Of a stretch of 64,000 bases of DNA, positions 43,792-53,556 are shown in pieces. Both the position numbers and the translations under genes were made by a program. The notes beneath the pieces are model-generated. The model ran no database searches. It saw nothing but the letters and a program-made list of their open reading frames with translations, and was not told the origin of the DNA. The first letter of the stretch is position 1. The number at the start of each line of letters is the position of its first letter. Source of the DNA: Bacilli bacterium (GTDB lineage Bacteria > Bacillota_I > Bacilli_A > RFN20 > CAG-826); assembly GCA_017470115.1 (NCBI GenBank), contig JAFUEZ010000003.1, positions 1 to 64,000 on the forward strand. Direction: 5' to 3'.

Positions 43792-44784
43792 ATGAGTTTA
43801 ACTATTATTTTAATTTTGATGCTGGTGTTTATTATTCTTTACATTATTCTTGTAGAGTTTTTTACTATCGCATTTAGACTTACTGGACTCACTCATGAAA
43901 AAGCTAGATTCCAAGTTATTTCTCTTTTTACAAACGCAGGTTTTACAACTCGTGAATCTGAAATCATTCCTTCTTCACCAAAAAGACGTAAACTCGCGAT
44001 TGCAACAATGATTACTGGACACATTTTCTCAGCTATCATTGTTTCTCTTATTGTCTCTATATTTACTAATATTTCAACTATTAATGAATTAAAAGACCAT
44101 AGTGTTGTTATTTTAATCTCACTTGCTGTTTTCTTCCTTTTGTTAATTGTTTTAAAGGTTCCTTTTGTTGCTAAACCATTATCAAAACTTTTAGAAAGAT
44201 CGGCAATCAAGAGCATGCAAAGAAGACCAAATAAAAATATTATTACTGAACTTGATAACTATGGAAAATATTCAATCATGGAAGTTTTAATTAATGAAAT
44301 GCCATTAAGTTTAGTTGATAAGCCACTATATGAAACTGATCTTAAAAATAACTACAATATCAATTTATTGATTGTTAATAGAAAAAACAAAGTCCTTGAT
44401 GTTTCAGCAAATACGATATTACAAAAAGGCGATATTATCGTACTTTTTGGTCCTGTACAAAACATTAAAGATTTGTTCAATTTAACTAAAAAAGAACACA
44501 TTGAGCTTGTTAAAGAGTTAAAAGAAAAAACAAACGAAATTGCTATTATTGATAATTATGGCAAAGAAGCGATGGTTGAAGTTACCTTAAATAAAATGCC
44601 AGAAATTATTATCGATAAAACTTTAATAGAATCTAAATTAAAAGAAGAACATGGTATCAATGTAATGATGCTTAAACGCCAAGGAACAGTTGTTGAAATT
44701 TCAAAAGATACAACATTTATTGAAGGCGACACAATTGTTGTCTTTGGTGAATATAAAGAAATTAAAGAAGTATTCTTAAATTAG
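43792..44784 (+). CDS. Membrane protein with two RCK_C (TrkA-C) domains
   Basis: A 330-residue protein with three membrane helices (about 3-25, 75-98, 103-127), the conserved LTGLTHEKARFQVISLFTNA between the first two, and two cytoplasmic RCK_C domains (about 165-230 and 250-330). RCK_C domains regulate cation transport and in Firmicutes often bind cyclic-di-AMP. It is not a full TrkH/KtrB channel. A TG-extended -10 (TATGTATAAT) ends ten bases before the ATG. The transported or sensed ion is not known. Confidence 0.75.
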   Translation: MSLTIILILMLVFIILYIILVEFFTIAFRLTGLTHEKARFQVISLFTNAGFTTRESEIIPSSPKRRKLAIATMITGHIFSAIIVSLIVSIFTNISTINELKDHSVVILISLAVFFLLLIVLKVPFVAKPLSKLLERSAIKSMQRRPNKNIITELDNYGKYSIMEVLINEMPLSLVDKPLYETDLKNNYNINLLIVNRKNKVLDVSANTILQKGDIIVLFGPVQNIKDLFNLTKKEHIELVKELKEKTNEIAIIDNYGKEAMVEVTLNKMPEIIIDKTLIESKLKEEHGINVMMLKRQGTVVEISKDTTFIEGDTIVVFGEYKEIKEVFLN

Positions 44785-44879
44785 ATACTTAAAATTTAAT
44801 TATTAAAATCCATTAATTAACAATATTATTAAATATTATTAATGGTAAAATTTATATAAGAAAATTAGGGGGAATTATT

Positions 44880-45710
44880 ATGTCTAGAGCAGATGAAATC
44901 TTTGTAGAAAATATTAAGGATATCCTTGAAAATGGTTTTTGGGATACAAATTTAAAAGTTAGACCACATTGGGAAGACGGAACTCCAGCACACACAGTTA
45001 AAAAATTCTGCATTGTTAATCGTTATAATCTTCAAGAAGAATTACCAATTTTAACAATCAGAAAGACAGCTTTTAAAAACTGTATTGATGAACTTTTATG
45101 GATTTGGCAAAAAAAGAGTAACAACATTCATGATTTACACTCACATATTTGGGATGCTTGGGCTGATGAAAACGGTTCAATTGGAAAAGCATACGGATAT
45201 CAACTAGCTAAAAAATCAATTTATCCAGAAGGTGAATTTGATCAAGTTGATCGTGTTTTATATGATTTAAAGCACAATCCACAATCAAGAAGAATTATGA
45301 CAAATATCTATAATTTCGAAGATTTACATGAAATGGGTCTTTATCCATGTGCATATTCAATGACTTTCAATGTTAGTGGAGACACATTAAACGGAATTTT
45401 AAATCAACGAAGTAATGATATGTTAACTGCTAATAACTGGAACGTTTTGCAATATTCAATTCTTTTAATGATGTTTGCTCAAGTATCTGGATTAAAAGCG
45501 GGAACTTTAGTACATGTTATAGCAGACGCTCATATTTATGATAGACATGTTGATTTAGTTAAAGAGGTTATTGCAAAGCCTCAACATAAAGCCCCTAAAC
45601 TTATAATGAATAAGAATGTTAAGAATTTCTATGATTTCACTGTCGATGATTTTGAACTCGAAGACTATGAATATGAAAAATTAGGAAAGAAGATTCCTGT
45701 AGCTATCTAA
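44880..45710 (+). CDS. thyA: Thymidylate synthase
   Basis: A 276-residue ThyA. The active-site cysteine is in LYPCAYSM (near residue 156), the folate-binding QRSNDM motif follows, and HIYDRHVD closes the site. It methylates dUMP using methylene-tetrahydrofolate, producing dihydrofolate that the next gene's product recycles. folA begins two bases after the stop. RBS TAGGGGGAATT. Confidence 0.95.
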   Translation: MSRADEIFVENIKDILENGFWDTNLKVRPHWEDGTPAHTVKKFCIVNRYNLQEELPILTIRKTAFKNCIDELLWIWQKKSNNIHDLHSHIWDAWADENGSIGKAYGYQLAKKSIYPEGEFDQVDRVLYDLKHNPQSRRIMTNIYNFEDLHEMGLYPCAYSMTFNVSGDTLNGILNQRSNDMLTANNWNVLQYSILLMMFAQVSGLKAGTLVHVIADAHIYDRHVDLVKEVIAKPQHKAPKLIMNKNVKNFYDFTVDDFELEDYEYEKLGKKIPVAI

Positions 45711-45711
45711 A

Positions 45712-46221
45712 ATGATTATTTCAATTTTAAATTGTGATAAAGAATTTGGTATCGGAAAGAGAAATGGGTTGTTGTTTTCTCTTCCTTTAGATATGAAATT
45801 TTTTAGAGAGACAACTTTAAATCATTTTGTTGCAATGGGAGAAAACACATTATTATCTTTTCCAAATTCAAAACCATTAAAGAATAGAACTCATATAGTT
45901 TTATCTGCCGATCCAACACACAATTATGAAGGTGTAATCAATGTTCATAGCTTTGAAGAATTTTTAAAAGTCATTAGCGAAAAAGCTAAAGATGAGGTCG
46001 TCTATATTATTGGTGGAGCTTCAATTTATAATCAAACCTTGCCTTATGTTGATGAAGTTTACTTAACAAAAGTGAATGAAGTTGGTGGTGCTGAAGTGTT
46101 CTTCAATAACTTAGATGAGAACGAAAATTTTGTTTGTTATGAAGAAGGCGAGCCATTAATTGATAATAATCACGAGATAAGATTTACAAAATATAAGAAT
46201 ATAAATAAGAAGAAAATATAA
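45712..46221 (+). CDS. folA: Dihydrofolate reductase
   Basis: A 169-residue DHFR: N-terminal ISILNCDKEFGIGKRNGLLF, FVAMGENTLLSFP (NADPH-binding region) and YIIGGASIYNQTLP. Coupled to thyA. A hairpin with T run ends the operon. Confidence 0.92.
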   Translation: MIISILNCDKEFGIGKRNGLLFSLPLDMKFFRETTLNHFVAMGENTLLSFPNSKPLKNRTHIVLSADPTHNYEGVINVHSFEEFLKVISEKAKDEVVYIIGGASIYNQTLPYVDEVYLTKVNEVGGAEVFFNNLDENENFVCYEEGEPLIDNNHEIRFTKYKNINKKKI

Positions 46222-46232
46222 TAAAATTTAGT

Positions 46233-46284
46233 AAAAAGCCTGCAAAACCTCAATTAAATTATGAAATTAGCAGGTTTTTATTTT
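46233..46284 (+). terminator. Terminator-like element built from the dispersed motif
   Basis: AAAAAGCCTGCAAAACCT (a copy of the dispersed motif, 46233-46250) pairs through CCTGC with GCAGGTTTTTATTTT 26 bases on. It shows the motif can serve as the left arm of a terminator. Confidence 0.55.
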
Positions 46285-46320
46285 GGTTTAAAACAAATGC
46301 TATAATGAATTTGTATAATT

Positions 46321-46347
46321 TTAGCACTTAGGTATTGACAGTGCTAA
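46321..46347. promoter_or_regulatory. CIRCE operator 1 of clpB
   Basis: TTAGCACTT and CAGTGCTAA, a 9-9-9 CIRCE element for HrcA. Its spacer contains the clpB -35 TTGACA (46335-46340), which pairs with TATAAT at 46357-46362 (16-base spacer). Binding of HrcA would cover the -35. Confidence 0.9.
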
Positions 46348-46366
46348 ATTTGTTTGTATAATATAG

Positions 46367-46393
46367 TTAGCACTTAGAATTAATGAGTGCTAA
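46367..46393. promoter_or_regulatory. CIRCE operator 2 of clpB
   Basis: TTAGCACTT and GAGTGCTAA with a 9-base spacer, the consensus CIRCE, starting five bases after the -10 and ending just before the Shine-Dalgarno of the gene. It starts exactly 46 bases after operator 1. Confidence 0.95.
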
Positions 46394-46410
46394 TGAAAGG
46401 AGGGTTTATT

Positions 46411-48540
46411 ATGGCATTTAATGGACCAGAAGATTACAGCAAAGATGAAAACATCTTAGAAAAATTTGGGCGTAATATTAATGAAGAAGTTAAAAAGAAT
46501 AAGTTAGACCCTGTTATTGGTAGAGATGAAGAAATTAGAAACATTATTACAGTACTTGCACGTAAGACTAAGAATAATGTTGTTCTTTTAGGTGAACCAG
46601 GTGTTGGTAAAACAGCAATCTTAGAAGGGTTGGCACAAAGAATTGTTAAAAATGATGTCCCATCTACCTTAAAAGATAAAGAAATTTTTGAACTAGATAT
46701 GGGTGCACTTGTTGCTGGTGCAAAGTATCAAGGTGAGTTTGAAGAAAGATTAAAAGCTGTTCTAAACAAGATTAAAGATAGTAATCATAAAATTATTCTT
46801 TTTATTGATGAAATCCACTTAATTGTTGGAGCTGGTAGAAACCAAGGTGCAATGGATGCTTCAAACATGCTTAAACCAATGTTAGCTAGAGGCGATATTG
46901 ATTGTATTGGTGCGACAACATTAAAGGAATATCAACAATATATAGAAAAGGATAGAGCTCTCGAAAGAAGATTCCAACCAGTTATGGTTTTGGAGCCATC
47001 TAAAGAAGATACTTTATCAATTTTAAGAGGCTTAAAAGATCGTTTTGAATCTCATCATGGCGTTCATATTACCGACAATGCTCTTGTTGCTGCTGTAAAT
47101 TATAGTGTTAGATACATTACAAATAGATTTTTGCCAGATAAAGCAATCGATTTAATTGATGAAGCTTGCGCAGAGACTAGAGTTGAAATCGAATCAATGC
47201 CTAGTGAATTAGACGATGTTTCTAGAAAAATTAGACAACTTCAAATCGAAAAGATGGCTTTGAAACAAGAAAAAGATGAACAATCTGCTTTGAGACTTTC
47301 AAAACTTGAAGACGAACTTGACGGCTTAAATAAAGAAGCTGAAGAATTGACAAAACAATGGCAAAAAGAAAAACAAGAAATTAAAGATATTAAAGAGTTA
47401 AAGTCAAAACTTGATGATCTTAATTTCGAACTTCAACAAGCATTTAATAGTGGAGACTATAAAAAAGCTAGTGAAATTCAATATAAAGAAATTCCAAGCA
47501 TTAAAAATAGACTCAATGCATTAGAAAAAGGTTCTGGAGATAGAAAAATACTTTCTGATGTTATAACTGAAGATAATATTGCTAGTATTGTTTCAAAAAT
47601 GACTAACATTCCTGTTCAAAGAATAACAAAGGGCGAAAAAGAAAGAGTTCTACACCTTGATGAAGTTCTAAAAAAGAGAGTGATTGGTCAAGATAAAGCA
47701 ATCAAGCTTATAAGCGATGCAATTATTAGACAAAGAGCTGGAATTAACGATCCACATCGTCCAATTGGTAGTTTCTTATTCTTAGGACCTACTGGTGTTG
47801 GTAAAACAGAGATTGCAAAAGCATTAGCAGAAGCTTTATTTGATAGCGATCAAAAGATTATTAGAATCGATATGTCTGAATATATGGAAAAATATAGTGT
47901 ATCAAGATTGATTGGTGCCGCTCCAGGATATATTGGTTATGAAGAAGGCGGTCAATTGACTGAACCTGTTAGACATAATCCTTATTCTATTGTTTTGTTT
48001 GATGAAATTGAAAAAGCTGCTCCAGATGTATTAAATCTTTTGCTTCAAATCATGGATGATGGAAGACTAACTGATGCTCAAGGTAGACTTTGTGATTTCA
48101 AAAACACAGTAATTATTATGACAAGTAATCTTGGATCTCAAGAAATTCTTGAAGGACATTCAGAACTTGTTGATAGGTTACTTCACACATCATTTAAGCC
48201 AGAGTTCTTAAATAGAATTGATGAAATAGTAACGTTCAATTCGTTAAGTAAAGAAGTACAATATCAAGTTGTTGGTAAGATGCTTAACGACTTAAAAGAA
48301 CGATTATTATCGCAATATTATATTGTTGATTTTGATGTTAGTGTTAAAGATTATGTACTTGAAAGCGCATATTCTCCTGAATTTGGTGCTAGACCATTAA
48401 AGAGATTTATCCAACATAATATCGAAACACAAATAGCTAAAATGATTATTGACCAAGAGATTTCTCCTTCTCGTAAGTACGTATGCAAATACGATAGCGC
48501 TCTAGGTATTACACTAAACAAAGATATCGAAAGTTGCTAA
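46411..48540 (+). CDS. clpB: ClpB-type disaggregase without N-domain
   Basis: A 709-residue AAA+ protein with two ATPase modules (GEPGVGKT near residue 70 and GPTGVGKT near 468) separated by a long coiled-coil middle domain (about 265-380), the ClpB mark. The Clp_N repeat domain is absent, as in mycoplasma ClpB. No ClpP-binding IGF-type loop is obvious, so it is a disaggregase rather than a protease partner. ATG at 46411 after GAAAGGAGGG; an in-frame upstream start overlaps the CIRCE element and is rejected. Heat-shock controlled by HrcA. Confidence 0.9.
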   Translation: MAFNGPEDYSKDENILEKFGRNINEEVKKNKLDPVIGRDEEIRNIITVLARKTKNNVVLLGEPGVGKTAILEGLAQRIVKNDVPSTLKDKEIFELDMGALVAGAKYQGEFEERLKAVLNKIKDSNHKIILFIDEIHLIVGAGRNQGAMDASNMLKPMLARGDIDCIGATTLKEYQQYIEKDRALERRFQPVMVLEPSKEDTLSILRGLKDRFESHHGVHITDNALVAAVNYSVRYITNRFLPDKAIDLIDEACAETRVEIESMPSELDDVSRKIRQLQIEKMALKQEKDEQSALRLSKLEDELDGLNKEAEELTKQWQKEKQEIKDIKELKSKLDDLNFELQQAFNSGDYKKASEIQYKEIPSIKNRLNALEKGSGDRKILSDVITEDNIASIVSKMTNIPVQRITKGEKERVLHLDEVLKKRVIGQDKAIKLISDAIIRQRAGINDPHRPIGSFLFLGPTGVGKTEIAKALAEALFDSDQKIIRIDMSEYMEKYSVSRLIGAAPGYIGYEEGGQLTEPVRHNPYSIVLFDEIEKAAPDVLNLLLQIMDDGRLTDAQGRLCDFKNTVIIMTSNLGSQEILEGHSELVDRLLHTSFKPEFLNRIDEIVTFNSLSKEVQYQVVGKMLNDLKERLLSQYYIVDFDVSVKDYVLESAYSPEFGARPLKRFIQHNIETQIAKMIIDQEISPSRKYVCKYDSALGITLNKDIESC

Positions 48541-48550
48541 TTCAAGCAGC

Positions 48551-48582
48551 AAAAAAGCTTACCTCATGGGTAAGCTTTTTGT
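48551..48582 (+). terminator. Terminator of clpB
   Basis: AAAAAAGCTTACC pairs with GGTAAGCTTTTT across five bases. Convergent with desulfoferrodoxin, so it may work in both directions. Confidence 0.85.
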
Positions 48583-48598
48583 TTATAAGAAGTAGTAA

Positions 48599-48988
48599 TT
48601 AATCTAATTCTTTAACCCAAAGTCCATGTAAATTACAATATTCAAAGACTTTTAATGGTTTTTCGCAATCACAGATAACGAATCTTGCTTCTGGAGCATC
48701 ACCTGGTTTTAAATCAACTCTAATTGTCCTTTTTGTTGTAACAAGATAAACAAATTGAATGAAGTGAGCATCAATCATTGGGTGTTGAACACTACCGACT
48801 TGAACGATTACTTTGTTTCCTTCGATTGTTACTGCAGGAACGTGTTTTTCAAAAGCACCATCTGTTGTGTTTGCTTTTAATTCTTCCATTTTTTCACCAC
48901 AACAAACTGTTGGACAGTCATGTGTGCCAGGTAAAAGTTCGATTACTTTACCACATTTTTTACATTTAAATAATTTTGGATCAGCCAT
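48599..48988 (-). CDS. dfx: Desulfoferrodoxin (superoxide reductase)
   Basis: A 129-residue protein. The N-terminal desulforedoxin iron site is CKKC ... CCGE (Cys 9, 12, 29, 30), and the catalytic centre II has the histidines of KHVPAV, QHPM and AHF plus CNLHGLW at the C-terminus. It reduces superoxide to peroxide without making oxygen, typical of anaerobes. RBS GGAGGAATAAAT. Monocistronic. Confidence 0.93.
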   Translation of the reverse strand: MADPKLFKCKKCGKVIELLPGTHDCPTVCCGEKMEELKANTTDGAFEKHVPAVTIEGNKVIVQVGSVQHPMIDAHFIQFVYLVTTKRTIRVDLKPGDAPEARFVICDCEKPLKVFEYCNLHGLWVKELD

Positions 48989-49059
48989 ATTTATTCCTCC
49001 ATCAATATTTTAAATAATTTGATATTAAAAATAAAAGATAAATGCATTATTATATTTTT

Positions 49060-49755
49060 ATGAATATTGAAATAGAGATTTATAAGAGAATTAGCGAAGC
49101 AAAAAAAGACGAAAAGACCATTGAGTGGAAGCGTAAGATTTTGAATACAAAAATGGAGTTATTCGGTTTATATGCTAAAGAAGTTGAATCTATTATAAAA
49201 GAATTTAAGAGTGCTGATTTTAGAGAATTAAAGAAAAGAAACTGCTTTGAATTAAACCAAATATACTTGACAATTAACCTCATTCAAATGAAAAACCTTG
49301 CAGAACAGGAATTATTTTTGAAAAATAATACTGATATTATTGATTCTTGGGCAATTACTGATTGTACATATCAGCATTTAAAGATAAAGAAATTTGAAGA
49401 AGCAATTACATTTTTTGATGAATTTTCAAATACAAATATAGAGATGTTAATTCGCTATGCTTATTTAGTTTTATTCAAATTTAAAAACTGTAAAGAGTAT
49501 TTACAGGATATTCTTGGTTTATTTAAAGATTCCTCTTTTTATTATGTGAATATGGTCGAAGCTTGGCTACTATCCTTTTTATATATATCATTTCCATCTG
49601 AAGTTTATGAATATTTAAAAGATTCTACAATTTCGAATGATATTAAACTTAAGGCAATTTCTAAAATTTGTGATAGTTTCAGAGTGAGCGATAAAGATAA
49701 GAATTTAGTTAAACAATTAAGATATAATTTTAAAGGGATAGGTGTTAATTTATGA
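49060..49755 (+). CDS. AlkD-like DNA alkylation repair protein
   Basis: A 231-residue all-helical protein resembling the AlkD HEAT-repeat DNA glycosylases: TKMELFGLYAKEVE near the start, IIDSWAITDCTYQHL (the central WD region) near 100-114, YYVNMVEAWLLSFLYISFP near 170, and KAISKICDSFRVSDKDK near the end. AlkD removes bulky or alkylated bases. The ATG at 49060 is used because a -10-like TATTAT ends six bases before it (leaderless). A copy of the dispersed motif lies inside the gene at 49291. Confidence 0.72.
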   Translation: MNIEIEIYKRISEAKKDEKTIEWKRKILNTKMELFGLYAKEVESIIKEFKSADFRELKKRNCFELNQIYLTINLIQMKNLAEQELFLKNNTDIIDSWAITDCTYQHLKIKKFEEAITFFDEFSNTNIEMLIRYAYLVLFKFKNCKEYLQDILGLFKDSSFYYVNMVEAWLLSFLYISFPSEVYEYLKDSTISNDIKLKAISKICDSFRVSDKDKNLVKQLRYNFKGIGVNL

Positions 49756-49931
49756 ACAGAAGAGAAAAAGAAGAATTTATAAAAAATGACAGCAAATCAT
49801 CTGGTCTAAGATCGTTAACTGTTGCCTTGTTTGTTATTGGCGCAATTCTTGTAGCGTTTGTTATTTTTTTAGTAATTTGCAATCAAACTGGAACGATCAC
49901 AAAGCTGCCAGACGGTTCAATTAAAATATAA
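49752..49931 (+). CDS. Small membrane protein (59 residues)
   Basis: ATG overlaps the AlkD-like stop (ATGA). The N-terminus is charged (MNRREKEEFIKND), one membrane helix follows (LTVALFVIGAILVAFVIFLV) and a short extracytoplasmic tail ends the protein. No family recognised. Coupling to the repair gene makes translation plausible. Confidence 0.5.
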   Translation: MNRREKEEFIKNDSKSSGLRSLTVALFVIGAILVAFVIFLVICNQTGTITKLPDGSIKI

Positions 49932-50007
49932 TTTTATATTTTTAAATTTGTAAAAATAACGATAATAATCGCTAATTTTTTATTTAAAGAAAGTGCTATT
50001 ATAAAAT

Positions 50008-50034
50008 TTAGCACTTTTCTATTGCAAGTGCTAA
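50008..50034. promoter_or_regulatory. CIRCE operator 1 of htpG
   Basis: TTAGCACTT and AAGTGCTAA with a 9-base spacer. TTGCAA (50022-50027) overlapping its right arm serves as -35 to TAAAAT at 50044-50049 (16-base spacer). Confidence 0.9.
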
Positions 50035-50053
50035 AAATAGTGTTAAAATATTG

Positions 50054-50080
50054 TTAGCAGATTTAAGAATAGAGTGCTAA
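50054..50080. promoter_or_regulatory. CIRCE operator 2 of htpG (degenerate)
   Basis: TTAGCAGAT and GAGTGCTAA, one arm diverged, starting 46 bases after operator 1 and ending before the Shine-Dalgarno. The geometry equals that of clpB. Confidence 0.8.
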
Positions 50081-50096
50081 AAACGGAGGTAAATAT

Positions 50097-52010
50097 ATGA
50101 AAGAAACAAAAGAATTTCAAACCGAAAGTAAAGAACTGTTAAACTTAATGATCAATTCTATTTACTCAAATAGAGATATATTCTTAAGAGAATTAATTTC
50201 AAACGCAAGCGATGCTATCGATAAATATAAGTATTTAGAATTAACAAGTGATGGAAAAGTTCCTGGAAAGTCATATGAAATCTGGATTAAAACAGATAGC
50301 AAAAATAGAACAATCACAATTACCGATAATGGTATTGGTATGTCTAAAGAAGATTTGATTACAAATTTAGGAACAATCGCACATAGTGGCAGTAAAGAAT
50401 TCTCTGAAAAAATCAAAGAAGCTAAAGAAAAGAACGATTTAGATATCATTGGTCAATTTGGCGTAGGTTTTTATAGCGCATTCATGGTTGCTGATAGAAT
50501 CGAAGTTAAGACAAAGACATTAAATGACACAGGTTATTTATTTGTTAGTGATGGTTTATCAACTTACACGATTGAAGACGTCGAAAAAGAAGATACAGGT
50601 ACAGAAATCACATTACATTTAAGAAAGAATACTGACGAAATTGATTACGAAAAATATTTAAACGAATATAATATCGAAAACCTTGTTAAGAAATATAGTG
50701 ATTTCGTTAGATATCCTATTAAGATGACTGTGAAAACCACAAAACCAAAATTAAATGATAAAGGTGAACAAATTAAGGATAAGACTGTCGAAGTTTTAGA
50801 AGATAAAACACTTAATTCGATGATTCCTTTATGGAAAAAGAACAAAAAAGATATTACTGAAGAAGATTTAAACAATTTCTATAAAGACAATTTCGCTGAT
50901 TTTGATAATCCTTTATTGAATTTAAACCTTAATATTGAAGGTGTTGTAAGTTTTAATTCTTTGGTCTTTGTACCATCACATGCACCATTTGATCTTTATT
51001 CACAAAACTATGAAAAAGGATTAAAACTTTATATTAAAGGTATCTATATTAAAGATAAGACAAAAGAATTAGTCCCAGATTATCTTAAGTTCCTTAAAGG
51101 TTTAGTTGATACAAATGATTTAAGCTTAAATATCTCTCGTGAAATGCTTCAAGAAGATGTAAGACTTAAAAAAATGAGTGATATTATCGAAAATAAAGTA
51201 ATAAGTGCCCTCAAAGATTTGAAGACATCAGACAATGAAAAGTATCAAAAATTCTGGAATTTATATGGTGAACACATTACATATGGAATCTATTCATCGT
51301 ATGGATTTAAGAAAGACGCTTTAGCTGATTTGCTTGTTTATCAAACTTTAAATAATGAAAAGCCAATAGACCTAAAAACATATAAAGAAAATATGAAAGA
51401 CGGTCAAAAGTACATTTATTATGCAAGCGGAAGAAGTGTTGAAGCAATTAAATTACTTCCTGAAATTGAAAAATTCAAAAAAGATGGTATTGATGTATTG
51501 TTCTTAACAAAAGAACTTGATGAATTTGCATTTAGAATGATGAATGATTACGATAAAGTATCATTTAGAAATATTACAGACCACGATAAAGAAGAACTTT
51601 CTAAGGAAGATAAAGATAAACTTGATATTGCAGAAGCCGAAAATAAAGAATTGCTCGATAATTTAAAAGCTGCACTTGCTGGTAAAGTCGATGAGGTTTC
51701 TATCTCAAATAAGTTAGTTGATTCACCAGTTTGTATTTCAACAAAAGATGGTTTGTCACTAAATATGGAAAAGACCATTAATGATATTCCTAATGGCGAA
51801 GAAAAGGCAAAAGCCATCAAAGTTTTAGAAATCAATGCAGATCACGCACTTTTTAAAGCTTTAGATAAAGTAAAAGGAGATCAAGAGAAAGTTAATAAAT
51901 ATGCTTCAGTCCTTTATAATGAAGCAATGTTACTAGAAGGATTTGAAGTAGAAGATAAAGAAACTTTCATCAAAAACTTAAATGAACTTATGCTTGAATC
52001 TTTAAAATAA
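50097..52010 (+). CDS. htpG: HSP90 chaperone HtpG
   Basis: A 637-residue HSP90. The ATP pocket has LRELISNASDA, DNGIGM and GQFGVGFYSAFMV; the middle domain (LNLNIEGVVSFNSLVFVPS) and the C-terminal dimerisation domain are intact. RBS ACGGAGGTAAATAT. Two CIRCE elements put it in the HrcA regulon, unlike B. subtilis htpG. Confidence 0.95.
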   Translation: MKETKEFQTESKELLNLMINSIYSNRDIFLRELISNASDAIDKYKYLELTSDGKVPGKSYEIWIKTDSKNRTITITDNGIGMSKEDLITNLGTIAHSGSKEFSEKIKEAKEKNDLDIIGQFGVGFYSAFMVADRIEVKTKTLNDTGYLFVSDGLSTYTIEDVEKEDTGTEITLHLRKNTDEIDYEKYLNEYNIENLVKKYSDFVRYPIKMTVKTTKPKLNDKGEQIKDKTVEVLEDKTLNSMIPLWKKNKKDITEEDLNNFYKDNFADFDNPLLNLNLNIEGVVSFNSLVFVPSHAPFDLYSQNYEKGLKLYIKGIYIKDKTKELVPDYLKFLKGLVDTNDLSLNISREMLQEDVRLKKMSDIIENKVISALKDLKTSDNEKYQKFWNLYGEHITYGIYSSYGFKKDALADLLVYQTLNNEKPIDLKTYKENMKDGQKYIYYASGRSVEAIKLLPEIEKFKKDGIDVLFLTKELDEFAFRMMNDYDKVSFRNITDHDKEELSKEDKDKLDIAEAENKELLDNLKAALAGKVDEVSISNKLVDSPVCISTKDGLSLNMEKTINDIPNGEEKAKAIKVLEINADHALFKALDKVKGDQEKVNKYASVLYNEAMLLEGFEVEDKETFIKNLNELMLESLK

Positions 52011-52035
52011 GATTCTATAATCCCCCTTTCATTTT

Positions 52036-52066
52036 GACCTATAACTCAATGTTATAGGTCTTTTTC
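52036..52066 (+). terminator. Terminator of htpG
   Basis: Perfect 10-base stem GACCTATAAC/GTTATAGGTC with a five-base loop and TTTTT. Confidence 0.9.
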
Positions 52067-52097
52067 TATTGGATAAAAAATCTTATAATTAATATCT

Positions 52098-52976
52098 ATG
52101 GAAGCAATTTTAGAAAACGAATATTTAAGATTAAAAGTCAAAGACCAAGGCGGATCAATGACCTCCATTTTTGACAAGATGAAAAATGAAGAATGTTTAT
52201 ATCAACCTTTAACTAATTCTTGGCAAGGTCAAGACATTTTTATTTTTCCTTTTATTGCTAGATTAAAAGATGGATATTATCTTCATAATGGCAAAAAATA
52301 CGAATTTAAAAACCATGGTTTAATCCGCTATATGACTGGCGATATGCTTAGTGAAAATAAAAGAATAATAGTTTCATTTAAAAGTAACTCAGAAACAATT
52401 GAAAGATATCCATTTAATTTTGAAGCAAATATTATATATGAGTTGATAGAGAACGAAATAAAAATTACTTATGAGATAATAAATAAAAGTAATGAAATAC
52501 TTCCTTTTGAACTAGGAGCTCATCCAGCTTTTTTAGTTCCTGGAAGGTTAGTAAATGAGTATTTTGAATTGAAAGGAAACACGATAACAATCGATAAAAA
52601 AAGAAAACTGATTCAAATGGAATTAGAAAAGACAGGATCTTTTATCAAAGGCGAAAGAATATTGAAAGAATCAAATGTAATTGAAGTTAATAGAGAATTG
52701 TTTTTAAAAGAAAACACTTTAATTTTAAAAGCATCAGATATTAATGAATTTGAATTAAATAAAATTAATGGTTCTAAAATTACTGTGAAAAAAGGTGATG
52801 CTCCATTTGTTGCGATTTGGAGCGATAAAGCATGGGGCAATTATATTTGCATTGAGCCATGGTTTGGATTACCTGATTATTTAGATGCAAATCGAGAAAT
52901 TACTGAAAAGCCATATATGAATTTTGTTGATGTAGGTTCAAAATTTATATATTCATATATTATTAAAGTTAATTAG
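52098..52976 (+). CDS. Aldose 1-epimerase family protein
   Basis: A 292-residue galactose-mutarotase-fold protein (LacX/YeaD-like): FPFIARLKDGYY near 50, the probable catalytic histidines in KNHGLIRY (near 74) and ELGAHPAFLVP (near 144), and a C-terminal WFGLPDYLDAN. It probably interconverts anomers of a sugar or sugar phosphate. A TATAAT ends eight bases before the ATG and there is no RBS. The NUDIX gene follows nine bases after the stop. Confidence 0.8.
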   Translation: MEAILENEYLRLKVKDQGGSMTSIFDKMKNEECLYQPLTNSWQGQDIFIFPFIARLKDGYYLHNGKKYEFKNHGLIRYMTGDMLSENKRIIVSFKSNSETIERYPFNFEANIIYELIENEIKITYEIINKSNEILPFELGAHPAFLVPGRLVNEYFELKGNTITIDKKRKLIQMELEKTGSFIKGERILKESNVIEVNRELFLKENTLILKASDINEFELNKINGSKITVKKGDAPFVAIWSDKAWGNYICIEPWFGLPDYLDANREITEKPYMNFVDVGSKFIYSYIIKVN

Positions 52977-52985
52977 AGGTGCTTT

Positions 52986-53531
52986 ATGGATTTAAAAGAA
53001 ACTAAAGTCGAAAGTGAAGTAATTTATTCTGGAAAAATAATTGACGTTTATAAAGATAAAGTTGTTTTGCCTAATGGAACGTTTACTTATAGAGAATATA
53101 TTAAACATTGCAAAGCAAGTTGCGTGCTTGCTCGTTTACCAAATGGAAAATTTTTAGTCGAAAAACAATTTAGATATCCTTATCAAGAGGTACTTTATGA
53201 ATTTCCAGCAGGAAAGTGTGATGAAAATGAAGAACCAATCCATACAGCTCTAAGAGAGCTTGAAGAGGAAACAGGATATAAAGCTAGCAAGATAACATAT
53301 TTAGGATTAATGTATCCAACATGCGCATATTCTGATGAAATAATATATCTTTATTTTGCTGAAAGTTTATCAAAAACCTCGCAAAACCTCGATGAAAATG
53401 AAAATGTTGAGGTTATCGAACTTAGTTATGAAGAAATAATTAACTTAATTAAAAAAGGTGAATTGAAAGATGCAAAGAGTTTGTGTCTTATAACATATCT
53501 TCAAAATTCATCTTTGAAAATTGGAAATTAA
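52986..53531 (+). CDS. NUDIX hydrolase (ADP-ribose pyrophosphatase type)
   Basis: A 181-residue enzyme with the full NUDIX box, G-x5-E-x7-REL-x-EE-x-G: GKCDENEEPIHTALRELEEE then TGY. The N-terminal strand and FRYPYQEVLYEFPAG match ADP-sugar pyrophosphatases. RBS AGAGGTGCTTT. A copy of the dispersed motif (53372-53391) codes part of the C-terminal third. Likely clears ADP-ribose. Confidence 0.88.
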   Translation: MDLKETKVESEVIYSGKIIDVYKDKVVLPNGTFTYREYIKHCKASCVLARLPNGKFLVEKQFRYPYQEVLYEFPAGKCDENEEPIHTALRELEEETGYKASKITYLGLMYPTCAYSDEIIYLYFAESLSKTSQNLDENENVEVIELSYEEIINLIKKGELKDAKSLCLITYLQNSSLKIGN

Positions 53532-53533
53532 AA

Positions 53534-53556
53534 GAAGAGCGATGCTCTTCATTTTA
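53534..53556. terminator. Convergent terminator
   Basis: GAAGAGC-GAT-GCTCTTC followed by ATTTTAA, between the NUDIX gene and the convergent DUF2804 gene. Confidence 0.75.

Noticed and set aside
46387-46410. Earlier in-frame start for clpB
   Set aside because: It lies within the CIRCE element, and ATG 46411 follows a perfect Shine-Dalgarno.
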